From Dryocosmus kuriphilus (taxonomy: Eukaryota > Arthropoda > Insecta > Hymenoptera > Cynipidae), in contig CM076189.1 of NCBI GenBank assembly GCA_038277395.1, positions 209,662,011-209,726,010 on the forward strand: a stretch of DNA of 64,000 nucleotides. The letters are read 5' to 3'. Positions 11,621 through 23,440 of this stretch are shown in pieces. The notes beneath the pieces were generated by a model. It ran no database searches. It worked only from the letters and a program-made list of their open reading frames with translations, and was not told the origin of the DNA. The translations under genes and the position numbers were made by a program. How positions within the stretch are numbered: position 1 is the stretch's first letter; every line of letters starts with the position of its first letter.

Positions 11621-12404
11621 AGAATAAGTTTTAAGAAATTATATAGATGAACTACACCGTCCTAGCATACGGCAAATTGCAAATCCCTATAATTAAAAAA
11701 AAATATTATCATTTTGGAATACGCTGCATGATTGATGAAGTTTTATGAAGTTTAAATTAACTCGAAGTCCATGTATTCCTTGTCATTAACTTTTTATCCG
11801 TTATCTATTTTAGTATCTACATCCGTCTATGTTAGCATTGTTTTAAACGTCAGGTAATTAGGATCAACGAAATTAGATAATAGGACTGTTTTATTCAATT
11901 TATGACCCTAATTTCAATAAACTGAGAGGCATAATGCAATAATGATTTTAGTACAGTCAAATTAGGTGAAAAAAGGACGCATGTTAGAACAAATTACTAG
12001 TAGCATATTTTTTATTATTGTTTGCAAGGACACCCTAATGAAATCCTGAAACCTTTTGGTCTGCAAATTCACTCATATTTTTGTTATTAATCAAAAACGA
12101 AAGAATGCAAAAAAATTTCAAGATATTTTTGTAGATTGTTGCTTTTGGTGAAGAAGTACAGAAAAATGTGTAGAAAATAATTTGTAGAGAATAAAATAAG
12201 CTTCAAAATAAGCTCTCGCCGAAGCTCCTACGACTGATAGTTTACAGGTAATGAATTCGTTAATTAACGAAATGGTTTTCTCTATTACGTCTTAGCTGTA
12301 ATGAACTAACGTTCATTGCTAATATGCTGTGTCTTACGTGATTCAGAAAATACCAACTTACCAAACAATTCACTTCAAAAAATATTATTTCAAAAATAAA
12401 AGTA
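11621..12404. other. AT-rich interval, nothing recognised
   Basis: No coding frame or repeat structure was supported. Confidence 0.45.
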
Positions 12405-12424
12405 CCCCCCCCCCCCCCCCCCCC
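12405..12424 (+). repeat. Homopolymer C20 run
   Basis: Twenty consecutive C residues, one of several long C or G runs in the window. Exact length is uncertain in any assembly. Confidence 0.8.
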
Positions 12425-12846
12425 AACCAATTTTGGATTTTAAGTACCAAAAAAATGTTTTCCAATACTTTGAAACATTGAATCTAAATACTTGATAAGT
12501 AAATTAGATCATAATTTCTTTACAACAATGAAAATTCATTACCGTGCACTGAAAACGAAATGTTCTTGGATCCAGTAAATTTTACTTGATTCAAATGAAT
12601 GGCAGGTACGAATAGGTACAATAGAATAATGGAATTGATCCAAGTAAACAAATACGTGGTACCGTTTACTTGGAACAAGATTAGATTTTCTTGATCTAAG
12701 AAAATGCTGACATAATTCAAAAGTATATATTCTTTATCTGAGAATATATTTTCAAAATTCAAGAATATATTGTGCTACGACAAAACACATAAAAAAATAT
12801 TCAACCTGTTTAATACTAATTATTAAATTATTCAACGTACTCTCTA

Positions 12847-14367
12847 AATTTCTTCGAGTGGAAATGTCACTCGATCTTTAGAGTGAATATTATTTTCACT
12901 CCGTTCGAGTGAACTATTTGCACAGTTTCACTCGATTAGAGTCAATGGGCTCACTCGAAAACATAGAGTGAAGGCCTCGATACGCCTGCGCAATGCAAGC
13001 AGGCGCATGGACTCTCGTGAGTAATCAGCTGACAAACGAAGCGACGCTTTGTTTAGCCTACAAATCTTATAAAGTAAATTAACAATAAACTTTGATCATT
13101 TTAATTAGTTATTAGTTATATAAAGTGAGATACAGTTTTAAGTTTTATTTACAAGAGGTTACCGGATTACTGGATTACTGGTCGGATTACTGGATGAATG
13201 TGGTTTATTTACCCAGGGTAAGTGTAGAGTAATTCAAACTTAAACTCAAAGCAATCTTGATGCTTTATATCGTTTATAATTAAATAAAATGTTTCTCATT
13301 ATACGTAGGAAACTTTGGGTAGCTCCGAATATTTGGCAAAATATTTGGTGGAGGAATGTGGAGTTCCTGAAGATGCTGCAAACATCTTAAAAGGTACAGA
13401 TTCTTAATTATTGGATTTTATATTAGTAATTATTATAACTAATATATGTATAGTTATATTATATTTGTTAATAGTTTCTGAAACTCAATATCACGACGCG
13501 CTTATTTCGACTGACGAACCTAACCTCATTTCGAGGTTAGGGACTCCTCTTATTTCATTTATATCCTTTAATTATTTGTCAAAGCTTTTTAAATTAAACG
13601 CATAGATATCAAATTTCTAAATCAATCAAATCAAACAGTTTAGTGTTTAAAAATTTTAATTATTATTTTGTGTAGAGTTTTACAGCTTTACTGTCTTCAA
13701 ATAAGATATATCAATAACAATTTTTTCTCCAGAACACCCCGAGAAGAAGCAGAAGAGGACGTGAATATTATATAAAGTGTATTATTGCAATGTTATTATT
13801 ATTATTATTTTGGATAACATTTATCTCTGGTTAATCTCGGTTTTTTTGGCATCAGCCACGAACTATGCCAAGTTCCTGATCAGTGAAAGATGTATTTATT
13901 ATTATTTTATCATTATTATTACTTATTATTATCTTTTAATAGTCTTAAAATTGTAAAAAGAAGTATGATTAATAAAATTTTGTACATATTTGTAACTTTG
14001 CCTTTGTATTTTTTAAAAATTATTTGCAGAACAGCATTTCAAATCGCTTTGTCGCTCGAACCGAGTGACGCATTATATTTATTTCGAGTGAAAATGTAAT
14101 TCCCTCGAAATTTTGGAGTGGCTTATTTTCACTCGATTAGAGTTGAATTCTCCACTCGAATGAATTGATTTAAAAAATTCAGTCGAACATCGAGTAAATC
14201 ATTTCAGTCGCTTGGAGTGAAATTTCGCTCTTCTTCAAGTGAGAATTCACTCGAACGAGTAGAGTGAAAAAGTCACTCTTTCTTCGAGTGAAACTTCACT
14301 CGAATAAGAGAAGCGGGGTTTGCACTCTTTCTTCGAGTGAAATTTTACTCGAATTTAAAGGTCTCCT
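12847..14367. mobile_element. TIR element with CACTCGAA/TTCGAGTG clusters
   Basis: Both ends contain dense clusters of the octamer CACTCGA(A) and its complement TTCGAGTG (12857-12975 and 14050-14355). The outer ends align as imperfect inverted repeats: TCTAAATTTCTTCGAGTGG at the left, and on the other strand CTTTAAATTCGAGTAAAAT at the right. Between them lies non-clustered sequence with a possible three-exon gene (13194-13764) and an AATAAA near 13972. No transposase was recognised and no target duplication was identified, so the superfamily is unknown. Confidence 0.6.
13194..13764 (+). CDS. Putative three-exon minigene inside TIR element (46 aa)
   Basis: Three exons can be joined with canonical sites and consistent phases. 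Exon 1 is 13194-13217, MNVVYLPR, with donor AGG|GTAAGT. Exon 2 is 13309-13393, acceptor TACGTAG and donor AAAAG|GTACAG, reading through SEYLAKYLVEECGVPED. Exon 3 is 13733-13764, acceptor TTTTTTCTCCAG, ending HPEKKQKRT and TGA. The joined product has 46 residues: a helical-looking centre with alternating hydrophobic and acidic positions, and a basic tail that could act as a nuclear signal. The frame stays open upstream of the ATG to about 13116, so a longer N-terminus or another upstream exon is possible. The centre faintly recalls the first helices of SAM-type domains, which is a guess. It lies on the strand opposite to the ZIP11-like gene, within that gene's intron. The function is unknown. 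Confidence 0.45.
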
Positions 14368-15659
14368 AACCTATATAACATGGCACAAAATTCACACGCA
14401 ACGAGAACCGAACCCTAATCGCTAAATTATAAACTATGCACGCTAACGACTACACTAATTAACAATATGATTTTTACTTTACAACAAATCTGAAGTCACT
14501 TATTCGCATAGTTTGATGTATACTATAGTTACTTGTCAATTTAAAAAAAAAATCAGAATATTTTACATTTTTTAATGCTTGTTTATTTAAAATTTTATGT
14601 TAATCCAAAGAGCGAATAACATATCGACTTTACACATTTTTTAATTTTGTATCGAAAATTTTTTTATGCCCTGTATTATTTAGATTTACTTAGTAGAAGT
14701 GTATGGACAAATTTTTGACCTATAATGGTTTACTGTTGTAAACAAATTATATTAACAAATTTTTAAAGTTACGGATCTTTCGTTTTTCAAACTATATTTT
14801 TGCCATGTAGTTGTTTGATTTTATCTACAAGGTGATGCATGGATATCAAAATTTTTCATTCGAAATTGTTGGTCAATTTTATAACAAAAAATTATATAAG
14901 CAAATTCACTGTGAGCGCATTTATTTCGACAAAAAGAAATAGTTTCTCTCGTTCAGTTGTCTACAAATACTGAAGAATTTTTGTCAACCAATATTATACG
15001 GTACTTTAATAAACAAATTGCATAAACAGGGTGTACGAAGTTAGGTGAGTCTACGAGTTCACGGTACAGCTAACACATTAATATGGAGAAGTCCATATCG
15101 TTAATTAACAAATTCATAACTTTTAAATTAATAATCACAGGGGGTTCAATGAGAAATCCTTTTATAGTTTTTTTTTATTGTCTACAAATCATTTCCTACA
15201 CATTTTTCCGGTATTTCTTCATCAAAAGCAACAACTCATTTTTCCAATTCTTGAAAATATTAGTAATTTTTCGTTTTTTGTTAATAAAAAAATATGAGTC
15301 AATTTACACACTGGAGATTTTATTACGATATCCTTTCGAACAATAATTTAAAAAATATTTCTACTAGCAATTTGTTTTAGCAGAAAAACCAATTAGACCG
15401 AGAATTAAACTGTATCAACTCTTTAACTGTTTAACATCAAAATTTAATCAGCAACTTTTATGGACATTTTTACGATACCAATTTTAGAATTATGGTTTCC
15501 CAAATAATAATATGATAATGCATCAATATCTTTTATTCTATTTAATGTCACTTTCCACTGATTTACTGAAGAGGAAATAATACCCTTGAAATGTTGTCGA
15601 GTGTATTTTCCCCTTATTTTTATAGAATTTGGTTACACTCGAGTAGAGAGAATATTGGT
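14368..15659. other. AT-rich interval, nothing firm
   Basis: No gene is supported; an 87-codon open frame at 15083-15346 (plus) is hydrophobic, low-complexity translation of AT-rich DNA. Around 14390-14450 a sequence with CCGAACCCTAATCG looks vaguely like a decayed tRNA-related B box on the minus strand, but it is too weak to annotate. Confidence 0.4.
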
Positions 15660-16060
15660 GAATAAGGGTAGTTTCATTGCCGATGCGCATTAACATACAC
15701 CTTCGCAAGGCCTCCATTGAAAGAGACCGTCGCGTCGCGTCGATTGATATAGGTCGCTCGACCTGCAACTGTTTCCTGGAAGAGGGATCTGTTTTCACTT
15801 TTGTGTTTTCCGGAGTGGTTCCCGAGGGAGCGCACCGCGACCGAGTATCTCAGGAGCAACTCCTGGGGACCGGCGGGCTGAGGCGGTTAGATCGCACGAA
15901 GCACACGCGAAACACAAAAGAAGCCAATTATAATGACAATGCGCGTCTAGCGGGGCCTGGGAAAGAAATTCGCTACGTCCGTTTGCTACTAACTACGGCA
16001 CTGGCATTACGCGCCTCTCTACGCCGTAATCGCCTTGAATCCCATAAGGATATTTAGAAC
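15660..16060. other. GC-rich island with overlapping open frames, unrecognised
   Basis: This stretch has near-balanced base composition and many CpG steps. The longest frame is 126 codons on the plus strand (15677-16057), with open frames of 61 and 86 codons on the other strand. The plus-strand translation is rich in Arg and has no recognised domain. Frames open on both strands are typical of short GC-rich DNA, so coding status is doubtful. It could instead be regulatory or an old intronic element. Confidence 0.25.
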
Positions 16061-16905
16061 ACAGGTCGCGGATCTCCATCCAAATTTTTTTTCAACACTG
16101 AATTTTCACTTTAGAGAAAGTTTTAAGGTAACGATTCTTTTTACTTTTTTTCGATCAATGAAGAGGTGTTGTATTTACTTATTTATAATTCTACTCTCTA
16201 AATGGGGAAACTCCAGGCCGGATTCAGAAAAGAGATTCATCTCAGTGATTTTTTTTTTAACTTGCACAGCTGTTACACATATAAAAAGAAGAATAGGTCT
16301 AAGATATTGTCCTTCAAATAACATTTTTTTTCGACGAGTTAACGCATTTTGATTTTTTTTTTTTTCGATTTTTAATATTTTCGGTAAAGAAAAATGGAAG
16401 GTTTCCATAATAAGATGTACCGTTTGGGTTGGATTTTTAAAAAAAAATTAATTGAAACTATATATATTTATTTAAAATTAACCGGAAAATTCGAATTTTA
16501 TGATCCCAATCACTTTTAATAAAGTCTTAATTGCTTATTTTCTTTTATGTTTTTTGAAGTGTTTTTTTTTTTACATTCAAAATCGAATTTCTCAAAACTG
16601 CATAATTCGATTTTCAACAAGATTTAAAAACAGTGGACGTTTGTGTAATTCTGGAAATTAATTACAATTTTTAAAAAATTTTTCATGAAAAATATTATTT
16701 TTTAAGTTTTTATTGAGGATTAATATTTAGTTTATCGTCTAAATTGCCCGTAAAACCTGAGAAAAACATGACTTTCTTTATTTGCTTCTAAATTAATGGC
16801 TTTATTGAAAAAGTGTTTAAATAAAAGTTGTGGATCTTTATGAAATATATCTTTTTTGTTCGATTAGATTTTCTCATCGAACCAACCCTTTTCCAGAAAT
16901 ATTCT

Positions 16906-18128
16906 AAAAAATCTGCCCGTATCGCAGGCACATTCTCCTCGCGCGCTTCGCGCGAAGTATGAGCGCGCCTAGGGCGCGCGTCTGTTGGCACTCGCGCTTC
17001 GCGCTCGATAGATTATTCACCTCGCGCTACGCGCTCGGTATTTATGGATCGTATAAACCTTTAAATTAAAAATTCCAAAAGGAACTATTTTACTTAAGGC
17101 TCTATCGCCCTTAAGGAATACATTCTCATCATGACACTCGCGCTTCGCGCTTGATAATTACATTTTTTTAAAAGACTTTGTAGATTGGTAAAGTTTTTTT
17201 TGTGATTTTCTAAATTTTCACAATACAGGTTTTCCATTCTTAAAAGTAAAACGATGAGTCTCATAAATAAATTTTGTAGCTCTTTCCAAGGTGAACAATT
17301 CTGCTTGTTAATATTTTCTCATAACTTGCATAGTTTTGCTGAAAAGTGGTTTTCTTTATATTTCATAACATATTTCACGAATAATTCAAAAACTACGCGT
17401 CTGCTCAAAAAAATAATAGAGAGCAAATTTGTAGACCTTTTTGATTTAAACAACTTTGTCTATTATTATTTTTCCGTATCTTCCATAGTTTGGCGGAAAA
17501 TTTGAAATATTTAATTTTTAATAACGTTTTATCGATTAAAACAAAAACCGTGCATTTTATGAAAAAATGGTTAAAACAAAATTGTAATATTTTTGAATTG
17601 AATAACTTTGTTCTTTACCATTTTTTGTATCTTGAATATTTTGCGGGAAACCAGAGTTTTTTAATTTTAATAGCGTTTTCTTGATTAAAACAAAAACCGT
17701 TCATTTTATCAAAAAACGGTTAAGACAAAATTTGTAGATTTTTTTGAGGTGAACAATTTTACTTTCTTACATTTTTTTTGTATCTCTCATAGTTTAGCCG
17801 GAAAATGGATTTTTTGATTTTGTGAAAACCGTTTTTGATGGATAAAACCATAACTGTTGGTCAAAAACAGCTGGTTAACGAACTCGTCCTTTCTTTTACC
17901 CCTTAAAGAAGTGTACCAAAGCGCACTCCAATCGGATTAGTCTTCGAAAGTTATCGCGATCACAGACGACAACGACGACAACGACAACGACAACGACGAC
18001 AACAGACAGACAGACACGGTCGTAAAAACCGTTTTTTCTGACTCAGGGGGTCTCAAAACGTGGAGATTTCATGAAATCCGCGAAAGTCAAATTTTACATA
18101 AATCTAATACCTTCTCTGATGAGAATGT
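16906..18128 (-). mobile_element. Helentron/HINE-like element, copy H1
   Basis: On the minus strand it starts TGATGAGAATGT in reverse, that is ACATTCTCATC as subterminal repeat, at 18128. It ends with a short GC hairpin (16915-16929, degenerate), then AGATTTTTT. The interior has a GACAAC/GACGAC microsatellite near 17968-18000. It also has copies of the heptamer TCGCGCT arranged as CTCGCGCTTCGCGCTCG. The empty site at 20082-20087 shows insertion into an A/T run. No Rep/helicase gene is present, so it is non-autonomous. Confidence 0.7.
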
Positions 18129-18308
18129 AAAAAGAGTAAAAAAAGTAAAAAAAAAATGTTTTAAATATTTATTTAAATCAGTGGTTATTTTTAATTTTAC
18201 TTACTAATGGACTCCATGAAAAATATAAATCACCATTTTTAACCCTCTCCAAACCCTAGTTGAGTAGTTTTTGTTTGTTATTAAAAATTTCACGAAAATT
18301 AATTTTTT

Positions 18309-19543
18309 ACATTCTCATCAGAGAAGGTATTAGATTTATCTAAAATTTGACTTTCGTGGATTTCATGAAATCTCCACGTTTTGAGACCCCCTGAATCGAA
18401 AAAACGGTTTTTACGACGGTGTCAGTCTGTCTGTTGTCGTCGTCGTTCGTCGTCGCTGTCGTCGTTGGAGCCTGTTCCCACGATAACTTTCGAAGGACTA
18501 ATCGGATTGTAGTGCGCTTTGGTACACTTCTTTAAGGGGTACAAAGAAACGATGAGTTCGTTAACCAGCGGTTTTTGACCAACGGTTGTGGTTTTATCCA
18601 TGAAAAACGGTTTTCACAAAATCAAAAAATCCATTTTCCGGCTAAACTATGAGAGATAAAAAAAAAAAAAATGTAAGAAAGTAAAATTGTTCATCTCAAA
18701 AAAATCTACAAAGTTGTCTTAACCGTTTTTTGATAAAATGAACGGTTTTTGTTTTAATCAAGAACACGCTATTAAAATTAAACAACTCTGGTTTCCCACC
18801 AAAATATTCAAGATACAAAAAATGGTAAAGAACAAAGTTGTTCAATTCAAAAAGATGTAAAAATTTTGTTTTGACCATTTTTTGATAAAATTCACGGTTT
18901 TGGTTTTAATCGATAAAACGTTATTAAAAATAAAAAATTTCAAATTTCCCGCCAAACTATGCAAGATAAGGAAAAATAATAATAAACAAAGTTGTTCGAC
19001 TCAAAAAGATCTACAAATTTGCTCTCTATCATTTTTTTCAAAAGACGCGTAGTTTTTGAGTTATTCGTGAAATATGTTATGAAATATAAAGACAACCACT
19101 TTTCAGCAAAACTATGCAAGATATGAGAAAATATTAACAAGCAGAATTGTTCATCTTGGAAAGAGATACAAAATTTATTTATAAGACTCATCTTTTTACT
19201 TTTAAGGATCGAAATCCTCTATTGTGAAAATTTGGAAAATCGAAAAAAAACCTTACCAATCTACAATGTGTTTTAAAAAAATGTAATTATCGAGCGCGAA
19301 GCGCGAGTGTCATGATGAGAATGTATTCCTTAAGGGCGATAGAGCCTTAAGTAAAATAATTTCTTTTGTAATTATTAATTCAATGGTTTATACGATCCAT
19401 AAACACCGAGCGCGTAGTGCGAGGTGAATAATCTATCGAGCGCGAAGCGCGAGTGCCAACAGACGCGCGCCCCAGGCGCGCTCATACTTCACGCGAAGCG
19501 GGCGATGAGAATGTGCCCGCGAGGCGGGCAGATTTTTTTTTTT
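18309..19543 (+). mobile_element. Helentron/HINE-like element, copy H2
   Basis: It starts with ACATTCTCATCA at 18309. Near the right end the complementary subterminal repeat GATGAGAATGT (19504-19514) is followed by the perfect hairpin GCCCGC-GAG-GCGGGC (19515-19529) and AGA plus a T-run. The copy is almost a mirror image of H1, so together they form arms of about 1.2 kb around the 180-bp segment B. The structure matches non-autonomous Helentrons (HINE, DINE-1 type): short subterminal inverted repeats, internal microsatellite, a 3' hairpin and a T-rich end. Confidence 0.72.
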
Positions 19544-20621
19544 CAATTTTTAATATTTTCGATAAAGAAAAATGGAAGGTTTCCATAATAAGATGTACCG
19601 TTTGGTTTGGGGTTTTAAAATAATTAATTGAAACTATATATATTTATTTAAAATTAACCGGAAAATTCGAATTTTATGAACCCAATCACTTTTAACAAAG
19701 TCTTCATGCTTATTTTCTTTTATGTTTTTTGAAGTGTTTTTTTTTTAAAATTCAAAATCGAATTTCTCAAAACTGCATAATTCGATTTTCAACAAGATTT
19801 AAAAACAGTGGACGCTTGTGTAATTCTGGAAATTAATTATAATTTTTTAAAAATTTTGCATGAAAAATATTATTTTTTAAGTTTTTAATTGAGGATTAAT
19901 ATTTAGTTTATCGTCTAAATTGCCCGTAAAACCTGAGAAAAACATGACTTCCTTTATTTGCTTCTAAATTAATGGCTTTATTGAAAAAGTGTTTAAACAA
20001 AAGTTGTGGATCTTTATGAAATATATCTTTTTTCTTCGATTAGATTTTCTCATCGAACCAACCCTTTTAGAGAAAAATTCTAAAAAAGAGTAAAAAAAAG
20101 TAAAAAAAAAAATGTTTTAAATATTTGTTTAAATCAGTGGTTATTTTTAATTTTACTTACTAATGAACGGCATGAAAAATATAAATCACTATTTTTAACC
20201 CTCTTCAAACCTAGTTGAGTAGTTTTTGTTTGTTATTAAAAATTTCACAAAAATTAATTTTTTTAAAATCAAATTAACAGCTTTCTTTCAATCCCCGGTG
20301 GACACTTTTCCCAAATATTTACGAAAAGTTACAATTTCCACAGGAAAGTAAAAATAAATACAATTAATTACAACAAAAATTATAGAGAAGTAGAACTTTT
20401 GTCTTTTATTCGGACGAATTTTGTACTTTTTTCAACTTTTCTAGTTCTTTTTAACCAGGAAATTTAGATTCTCCAATCAATTTTACATAAACATGTATAG
20501 TTTCAATTAATTCCAAGAAAACAAAACCAAACGGTACAACTTATTATGAAAACTTTCCACTTTTCTTCACAGAAAACATTAAAAATTGACTTTTGTGAAT
20601 CCGGCATGGAGTTCCCCAAAT

Positions 20622-21151
20622 CTGAATTAATGAAAAGACGGTCACTAATTTATTTTAGCACAAATTTCCACTAATTGTTAGTTATAATTCACTAATTCTT
20701 CTAGTAGTTTTGAATGTTTCATTAAAGTTTTAGTAAAAAAAATACTAATAGTGCGTTGGAATTTTTGAAGAAATTGAATTAGTCACTGTGTTTTTATTAA
20801 TCCAAATTTAGAGCGTATGAAAATGAAAATATTTGAAATAAGATCCAGTCGCGGTCTCGCAAAAAATGGTAATTAAAAAAGGGCTGGTGGCAAAACTTTA
20901 TTTTTAAAATTCTCTGATTTTTCCCAAAGCAATTTTTCACTTTCCCTGACCATTAATATTTAAAGACCAGAATTCGAATTTAGTAACATTTTTATAATAC
21001 AGAACGTTTTATGAATGGAATAAAACATTTAAAAAAAATAATAATGAGAAAATAATAAAAAAAATAATAATAAAACATTCCCTGAACAACAAAATTAACT
21101 GACTTTTCTCAGATTCGCAGGTTTTCTCTGACTTGTGCCCACAATGTTAAA
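20622..21151. other. AT-rich interval, nothing recognised
   Basis: No gene or repeat structure was supported. Confidence 0.45.
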
Positions 21152-21357
21152 AATTATTAACTTTTCCTGACGAAAACAATATTCGAAAGACTCATAGCAA
21201 TGCATTGTCTAAATTCTTAAAATTATTAACTTTTTCCGACGAAAACAATATTCGAAAGACTCATAGCAATGCATTGTCTAAATTCTTAAAATTATTAACT
21301 TTTTCCGACGAAAACAATATTCGAAAGATTCATAGCAATGCATTGTCTAAATTCTTC
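21152..21357 (+). repeat. 69-bp tandem repeat, three copies
   Basis: The unit containing CGAAAACAATATTCGAAAGA and AGCAATGCATTGTCTAAATT occurs at offsets 21171, 21240 and 21309, an exact 69-bp period. Only a handful of substitutions separate the copies, so it is a recent local triplication. Confidence 0.92.
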
Positions 21358-22991
21358 CGTTCTTGAATGAAATAATTACAAGTAATCATTTTATTAATTG
21401 CTTGTACCTTATAAACAATGCATAAAATAAAAAAACTTTTAAAAAAGTGACAAAATTGTAAACCAAAAAGTGAGAAATTTTCGAAATTTATCAATTTCAA
21501 ATACAGGGAAAAATAACGTTCATTCGCCAAAATCGTTTGGTTACCTGCATACCACTGAATTGACAAAAAATTTATATAGGAGCAAAAAAATATTGGTTAG
21601 TAGGGCAAAATGGTTTTGCTTCAATTAATTACTGTTTTTTATTTGTTTCATCATTTTTTTAAATCATTTATGGAGTGAATCAAATGTTTTCGATGAATCC
21701 ATCAAAGTACTTATAATTATGGTTAAATTAACCAAAAATTTTGATGAAATGAACCACATAATTCTTTAGACGCAAATTTAAGCACCTACTTTTCAATAAT
21801 TATGAATAATCGTAGCGTTTAAAATTAAAGAATTGACGATGTAAAAAATTGAAAATTAAAGTCTTCCAAAATAAACAATTTTTGAAGGAGTATCGAGCAC
21901 TGCTTGGGAGTCGTAGAAGAAAATAATTAATTACCAATTTAAAAAATATGAGTATTGTTACTAAATATGTATTCAATGAGAGAAAATATTGACGTTACCG
22001 GAAAAGAATTGAAAAGACAGAAAATGTATTTTTTAATAACACTTACTGTAGCACTAATTTTAAGTCTAAGTAAAGTCTTCGTAAGTTGCTGAATGCACAA
22101 ATTAATTATTTAAAAAACACTGTTTTTTTTTTCGGTTTTCCGTCATGGTCGGTACCTCGATTTTGTAAAATAAAATTTGAGGTTTAGATTTAAAAATATT
22201 ACGTGAACAGAGTTTTATATACATTAGAACTTTTTACTGCATCTTTATAATGAAATTACTTTCGAGTGCTCTAGTGGAGTTAAAAATTCACGGAGTGCGA
22301 TGAATTCGCGCGGTCACCGTGTAGAAAGAGGGGTGAAATTTCCGAAATAAAGGGGCATTGTCTGCTAAGCATCTTTCGCCCTTCTGGTTCCGTACCTTTA
22401 CACGACCTCTAATTCGTCCTTTATTAAATCCAGGGGGAAACTTGAGACGAAAGCGGGTGCAAGTGCAATATGCAAGGAGACGATAGGTGAACGAAGAAGG
22501 AAATTGAAGAGAATAAAAATCGAAAAAAAAGAGAGGGACAGATAAATACCGAGAAAGAGAAGCAAGAATACAGGGTTAGGAACCAGTTAAGAGTTAAGAA
22601 AACAACCGTGTCTTTCTGCAGACTCGACTTATTTCTTGTGGTAGCAACTACAATCTACGACTTGTTTCTACAAAAATACCCTTTCTTTAAAATATAAAAG
22701 TTTCGAGATATTTTTTAGAATAAAACTGTGTTTTAAAACTTTCAGTGTCAAAAAGTTGTCATAATATACAAGAAACAAGAAAAAAAAGTTTAAGTTATTT
22801 TATGTTGTTAAAGAATAGAATTTAAAAGTATTGATAAAGGTTGATTGATTGTTTTCTTTCTGCTCAATATTGAAACATATTCGATCTCGTTTTTTTCATT
22901 GCAACAGGAAATTCCTCAACGAAGGCTGATATAAAATCGTTTCTTGTTTGTGAGAACAATTTATACAAGTTTAGTCAAATTATTTGCAAAC
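21358..22991. other. Intronic interval with GC-richer part, no gene
   Basis: A 78-codon open frame (21330-21566, minus) overlaps the tandem repeat and is not credible. From about 22270 to 22560 the sequence is of mixed composition and non-repetitive, with no recognised coding content. It lies about 0.4-0.7 kb downstream of the penultimate ZIP11 exon and could be an intronic regulatory element. Confidence 0.35.
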
Positions 22992-23249
22992 CTCTGTTGT
23001 GCTTCCGGAATGATGTCATCGACAACGACGTAAATCATAGCACCTGCGGCGAATGCAAGAGCATAAGGCAGGATAGGAGCAGCAAGAGAGACTCCAGCAG
23101 CCCCCAGGATTCCAGCGATGGGCTCGACCATCCCCGACAACTGACCGTACCAAAAGCTCTTTAAAGTACTAAATCCAGAGGCTTGTAGGGGTAAGGACAC
23201 CGCCAACCCTTCAGGAAAGTTCTGTATGCCAATTCCGATTGCTAAATTT
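22992..23249 (-). CDS. SLC39A11: Penultimate exon of ZIP11-like zinc transporter
   Basis: On the minus strand the 258-bp exon follows the acceptor TTCTGTTGCAG (23260-23250) and ends at AGAG|GTTTGC. It begins with the third base of an Arg codon and then reads NLAIGIGIQNFPEGLAVSLP, FSTLKSFWYGQLSGMVEPI, PYALAFAAGAMIYVVVDDII and PEAQQ. QNFPEG and its neighbours form the metal-site motif of a transmembrane helix in ZIP transporters, and FWYGQLSGMVEP and DDIIPEAQ are diagnostic of ZIP11. The exon spans about three membrane helices. ZIP11 transports zinc toward the cytosol. Phase 2 at both ends matches the final exon at 4527-4605. The preceding exon, which should carry the HN(I/V)PEG motif, was not found in the window. 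Confidence 0.95.
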
Positions 23250-23440
23250 CTGCAACAGAATAAAAGTTTCAAAGTGGTTATTACTTATTATATTTATTAT
23301 TCCTTCTATATATCTCTCTATATTGTAGAAAGATCTCGCCGCCACTGTTTCAGGATTCAAGAATCCAGGCTCCAGAGCCTCCAGCGAGAGTCTCCTATGT
23401 TCTATAGTACCCAATGTCCCATGCTACCGCATGTACTGTA

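Larger units (their letters stand above)
16366..20275 (+). repeat. Segmental duplication: A-H1-B followed by H2 and A'-B'
   Basis: Segment A (16366-16905) recurs as A' (19543-20087), and segment B (18129-18308) recurs as B' (20088-20275), with roughly 95 percent identity by eye. In the left copy A and B are separated by a HINE-like element; in the right copy they are joined directly as ATTCT-A6-GAG. The right copy is therefore an empty site for the left insertion. A second HINE-like element in opposite orientation sits between B and A'. Confidence 0.8.
16204..20617. mobile_element. Nested TIR element, host of two HINE-like insertions
   Basis: The left end begins GGGGAAACTCCAGGCCGGAT; the right end on the other strand begins GGGGAACTCCATGCCGGATT. 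The inverted arms continue through GGAAGGTTTCCATAATAAG and the complementary right-arm sequence. AAAT lies directly outside each end (16200-16203 and 20618-20621), a possible 4-bp target duplication. The interior carries a segment present twice (16366-16905 plus 18129-18308, and 19543-20275) and two rolling-circle-type elements (16906-18128 and 18309-19543). No transposase was found, so the class is unknown. Confidence 0.6.
4606..22991 (-). other. SLC39A11: 18.4 kb last intron of the ZIP11-like gene
   Basis: The donor is AGAG|GTTTGC at 22992/22991 and the acceptor is TTCAACAG|T at 4606/4605, both on the minus strand, joining phase 2 to phase 2. The intron is filled by the mobile elements listed separately, including a Transib remnant, SINE, TIR elements and Helentron-like copies. 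Apart from the possible minigene at 13194-13764 on the plus strand, no further exon was recognised in it. Confidence 0.8.

Noticed and set aside
15677..16057. 126-codon frame as a possible gene
   Set aside because: Frames are open on both strands in a short GC-rich stretch, and the translation shows no recognisable domain.
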